From Nymphaea colorata (taxonomy: Eukaryota; Streptophyta; Magnoliopsida; Nymphaeales; Nymphaeaceae): a DNA stretch of 64,000 nt. The first letter of the stretch is position 1; each line of letters starts with the position of its first letter. Positions 60,843-64,000 of the stretch are shown here, piece by piece. The stretch covers positions 15,813,354 through 15,877,353 of the forward strand of contig NC_045142.1 in NCBI RefSeq assembly GCF_008831285.2, given 5' to 3'. Under the pieces are notes generated by a model, which was given only the letters and a program-made list of their open reading frames with translations, was not told the origin of the DNA and ran no database searches. Position numbers and translations under genes: made by a program.

Positions 60843-61767
60843 GAGAGATAATCAAGTTCTATCTAGAAAGGAACGATAAAGAGAGAGAGGTAATATCTTC
60901 ACCGGATTCTCAATCAACCCCAAGAGTGAACGGAATGTCGATTGGGGGAAACGATCGTCGATGTCACCCTACGGAAGCGGTTCCTTCTCTCTCTCAGGCT
61001 GCAATCTCCCATGAGTAGAGGTTGCGCAACACGTTCTCCTTGCTGGAATCAAGATTCAAGAGGCAAAACCAGCAAGAATCAAGGTATAGAAGTGAATAGG
61101 AAATCAACTTCGAGATGAGGAAAGCCTTCACCCGTAAGACCAATTTAACCCCGGTCTTTTGTAATGAAAGAGGGATGAGATCGTCGGAGCGCCGGTGGAT
61201 GTTGAGGCAATCCTCAAGTTATGCTCCTCTCCTCCTTCACGTCCTCTACCAAGCCATGGACCAGCCACCTCTCATTGCACGGTAGGCGCCAAAAATAGCA
61301 AGAAGATGTAATCAAAGATCAACCAAGCAAGATATTGTAGCTAAAAAGGCAGATGCACTTCACCGGATTTGCAAAAGACCCCTAGGAAGTGACGTGAATA
61401 GGGGGGGGGGAGCAAGCTTAGGAAGCGCTTAAGCACGCGTGTCTTCCTTCTTCTCCGGGTCCCAAAAAGCGGTGACACAGAAGCTATCGTCAGGGAGCAG
61501 TCGACGACGCAAAAGAGCGATGGCAGAGTCACGGTAGCAAGGGCACAAAGGACGACGACGCAAGAGACAACGGCGACGGCGCAAGGGCGACGACGCAAGA
61601 GTGATGGCAACGGCGACGGCACAGGGGCGACGGCGCAAAGGGTGACACCGGTGGCGGTAGCAGCAGCAGCGGTGGGTGCAGCGGCGGCGGCAGCAGCAGT
61701 GGCGACGGGTGAAGAGGGAAACTCCACGATCACCAAAAAAGTCCCAAACTCGTGGACTCTGATACAA

Positions 61768-62022
61768 TGTAGAAACACGAACACAGAGAAAGAGAATACG
61801 AGGAGCACGATGTAACGTGGAAAAACCCTCAACAAGAGGAAAAAAACCACAGATGAGGAGGAGCTGGTGCCCACTAGCCGCCAGACTCTCTCTCTCTTAA
61901 GATTTTCATTCACTCAATAAGGATTAGGGTTACACGACTTAAGTAATGCCCAACAAGGGCTACAAGCTGGATCAGGTATGGATTCAGACCCGATCCCCAG
62001 ACTCGTCTAACATACTTCAACA
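61768..62022 (-). repeat. 5' LTR of the cyclin-intron Copia
   Basis: 255 bp, TGTAGAAACACG to CTTCAACA, followed by the ATCAT target duplication. Confidence 0.93.
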
Positions 62023-62297
62023 ATCATGACCTGAAGGTCTGGATGTAGAAAAAATGCCCTTCACAGGCAAAAAAGTTCATAAAATCAAATAAAAAAGAAA
62101 CTGCCGACATGCATAAAGACACATATGGAGTAAGAGAGAGAGAGATCAACCTCAACAAGCCAGTCTATAAGGATTGCCCGCATAGCTGGAGAAATATCTT
62201 GTTGAACCATACTCATGTAATTATGGGATGGCTTGCGCTTCAACTAGAGATATAACAATATGTCAATACTGATCAAGAAACCAGATGGCATCAAAGC

Positions 62298-63452
62298 TAG
62301 GGGTGGGCATCGGGCCAGGCCGGGCCGGCGGCCCGGCCTGCTAAAACCCGGCCCGGCGGCCCGGCCTGCTAAAACCCGGCCCGGCGGCCCGACCTGCTAA
62401 AACCCGGCCCGGCGGCCCGACCTGCTAAAACCCGGCCCGGCGGCCCGGCTTGCGAGAACGGGGAGAGCGACGGGAAGAGGGGAGAGGGGGAGGCGAGAAG
62501 AGGGGAGAGAGGGAGACGGGAAAGGGGGACGAGAGCAGAGAAGACGGTAGAGGGGGAGATGGGAAACAGGAGAGGAACCAGAGGGGAGCGGGAGAGGGAA
62601 CCAGAGGGAGAGGGGGAGACGGGAGAGGGAGAGGGAGAAAGGAAGGGGGAGGGAGAGGGAGAAAGGAAGGGGGAGGGAGCGGGGGAGAGGGGGAGACGGG
62701 AGAGGGAGAGGGAGAAAGGAAGGGGGAGGGAGCGGGGAGAGGGAACCAGAGGGGAGACGGGAGCGGAGAAGACGGGAGACGGAAGAGGGAACCAGAGGGG
62801 AGCGGGAGAGGGAACAAGAGGGGGAGACGGGAGAGGGAACCAGCGCGTAGACGGGAGAGGGAATGAGGGGGAGACGGGAGAGGGAAGCAGAGGGGAGACG
62901 GGAGAGGTAACGAGGGGGAGTGGGAGCAGAGAGGGAGAGGGAACCTGGTGGGGTCACACCACCGAGGGCCGTCACGAGGCTGCTCCAACACCGGCGATGC
63001 GCCAGGATATGGCCGCTCGAAGGTAGGCACGTAACAGAACTAGAGGGGGGAGAGGGTGCAGAGAGGGAACCAGAGGGGGACGGGAAGGGAGAGAGAGAAG
63101 AGGGAGAGGGAACCAGAGGGGAGCGGGAGAGGGGAGACAAGAGAGGGAACCAGAGGGGAGAAGACGGGAGACGGAGAAGACGAGAGACGGGAGAGGGAAC
63201 CAGAGGGGAGCGGGAGAGGGAGTCGGGCCTGGCGGGCCGCCGCCGGGCCACCCTCTTGGGCCCAGGCCCGGCCCGGGACTGCTGCCGGGCTGGCTTATCG
63301 GGCCCGGGCCCGGCCCGGGCCAGGTTTTCCCCGGCCCAGGCCCGGACCAGGTTTTCCCCGGCCCAGGCCCGGACCAGGTTTTCCCCGGCCCAGGCCCGGG
63401 CCCAATCAAGCCGGGCCGGGCCGGCGGCGGCCCGGCCCGACGCCCAGGCCTA
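62298..63452. mobile_element. Non-autonomous hAT-type DNA transposon, GC-rich
   Basis: Inverted ends TAGGGGTGGGCATCGGGCC and TAGGCCTGGGCGTCGGGCC, with a perfect 8-bp target duplication ATCAAAGC at 62290-62297 and 63453-63460. The 8-bp duplication and TAGGG ends are hAT features. Inside are GGCCCGG repeats at both ends and a purine-rich minisatellite (GGGAGACGGGAGAGG) in the middle. No transposase is present. The long frames across it are repeat translations. It lies just upstream of a cyclin exon, probably in an intron. Confidence 0.88.
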
Positions 63453-63460
63453 ATCAAAGC

Positions 63461-64000
63461 TAAGAAAAACAAATTTAACAATATGACATAATTCATCAAT
63501 GAAATCATCAGTTCAACCTCTGTTTGTGCATGTGCATGTGAGTGCGTGCAAGCTGCACAGCTTTGGTGCTGTTTATTGTGCTTGAAACAAAGGTGTTCTA
63601 GCACTACTGTATTGCCTCACTAAATCTTGCTTCTCGTGAGAAAACCATTCAATATATCCATGCTTATAGCTATCAATACTATTTCATCTCAGTATAAAAA
63701 GGAGTCAAAGCCAAAATATTGACTATATTCTCAAATATCTTGTTCTGATATCATGGTCTGTTGCATGCTGAAAGGGAAAGCTGCATCCGAACAATCAAAA
63801 TCACCTTTCCAAAATAGATGATCAGTCTATTTTGAGCTATTTTAGCACTGGTCGTCCTTTTATGCCATTTGTGGGATTTATGGGATTAGCCTCACAAAAC
63901 CTATTTGGAAGATTCAATATATGCAAACCAGAGATTGAATTTTTCCTTCAACAGTTTTTGAACATTAGAAGCCAACCTTTTCCATTCTTTCTCCCTCTCA
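63461..64000. other. Right edge, no exon recognised
   Basis: AT-rich DNA, probably intron or 5' part of the cyclin A gene. I did not find the exon that should precede 62243; it may lie beyond the window. Confidence 0.4.

Larger units (their letters stand above)
56107..62022 (-). mobile_element. Degenerate Ty1/Copia retrotransposon in a cyclin A intron
   Basis: LTRs of 255 bp at 56107-56361 and 61768-62022 (TGTAGAAACA to CTTCAACA) are flanked by a perfect 5-bp target duplication ATCAT (56102-56106 and 62023-62027). The primer site TTGTATCAGAGT (minus strand) abuts the 5' LTR. GAGGGAGAGTG abuts the 3' LTR. Total 5916 bp. Its proteins closely match the outer Copia at 9395-19337, so both are one family. 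It is inserted in the same orientation as the cyclin gene. Confidence 0.95.
53681..62243 (-). pseudogene. CYCA2-like: A2-type cyclin A gene, split by transposons and carrying a premature stop
   Basis: Exons recognised: 62243-62151 (HNYMSMVQQDISPAMRAIL, IDWLVE), 56069-55936 (VCEEYRLVPDTLYLTV, IDRF), 55168-55093 (KYEEICAPRAEDF), 54602-54526 (VLKMEIDVLDHLRFEL), 54419-54386, 54303 to about 54155 (EFLANYLAELTLLDY), 54061-53912 (NPTLEHYTNYK to AIREKYSQQK), 53737-53681 (FKSVAALSFPKP, stop). These cover the cyclin box and C-terminal cyclin fold; the YIER/TTKTF/FKSVA pattern fits the A2 group. Earlier exons lie beyond 64000 or are absent. The second exon has an in-frame TAG at 55968-55970, where relatives have Gln in RLQLLG. 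The exon ending near 54155 has no GT donor in the phase needed to join NPTLEH. The gene appears dead or truncated. It contains a 5.9-kb Copia and a 1.2-kb hAT insertion in non-coding parts. Confidence 0.85.

Noticed and set aside
62397-63604. Frames up to 284 aa on both strands at 62.4-63.6 kb
   Set aside because: They are made of Pro/Ser or Gly/Arg/Glu repeats from the GC-rich transposon interior; several frames are open at once, as expected for biased composition.

Overview
This is nuclear DNA from a flowering plant. The genes have introns and plant-type splice sites. The protein families (P-class PPR, plant CDC20, A2-type cyclin) and the Copia and Gypsy retrotransposons are plant types. 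I cannot name the species. No bacterial, organellar, tRNA or rRNA gene was recognised. All coordinates and splice sites were read by eye.

Layout. 1-5.8 kb: flank plus a decayed Ty3/Gypsy element (1043-5801, minus strand). 6.2-7.8 kb: an intact PPR gene (minus). 9.4-19.3 kb: a decayed Copia element (9395-19337, minus) carrying a younger, apparently intact Copia element inserted in its integrase region (11643-16819; both 165-bp LTRs look identical, target duplication ATGTT, 1401-aa polyprotein). 19.3-24.8 kb: AT-rich DNA with microsatellites and a MITE-like foldback. 24.8-51.3 kb: a large inverted duplication. Its arms (about 24795-34027 and 43071-51347) each hold a complete five-exon CDC20 gene, transcribed outward. 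The 9-kb spacer holds a tandem array. 51.3-53.6 kb: sparse DNA with a LINE-like scrap. 53.7 kb to past the right end: a CYCA2-type cyclin A gene (minus). It is split by a Copia element (56107-62022, same family as the outer element at 9.4-19.3 kb) and a hAT-type element (62298-63452), and it is damaged by a premature stop.

The most unusual part is the spacer of the inverted duplication. It contains about 13 tandem copies of the CDC20 promoter region, all on the minus strand like the left CDC20 gene. Most carry a facing pair of AACGG motifs, one of which matches the MSA element used by MYB3R factors to drive G2/M genes. Four units also carry CDC20 exon 1 with an intact ATG, a 36-codon open frame and a GT splice donor, so they could act as alternative promoters and first exons for the left gene. 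The units are separated by GAA/TTC triplet tracts. The right CDC20 gene has lost the MSA-bearing promoter segment. Intron 1 of CDC20 holds a 290-bp tandem repeat, seven copies on the left and four on the right.

The genes share a theme: two copies of the mitotic APC/C activator lie next to a broken A-type cyclin, a class of APC/C substrate. The regulatory ideas are inference. What is read directly is the array, the splice-competent exon 1 copies, the promoter deletion, the repeat counts and the stop codon.
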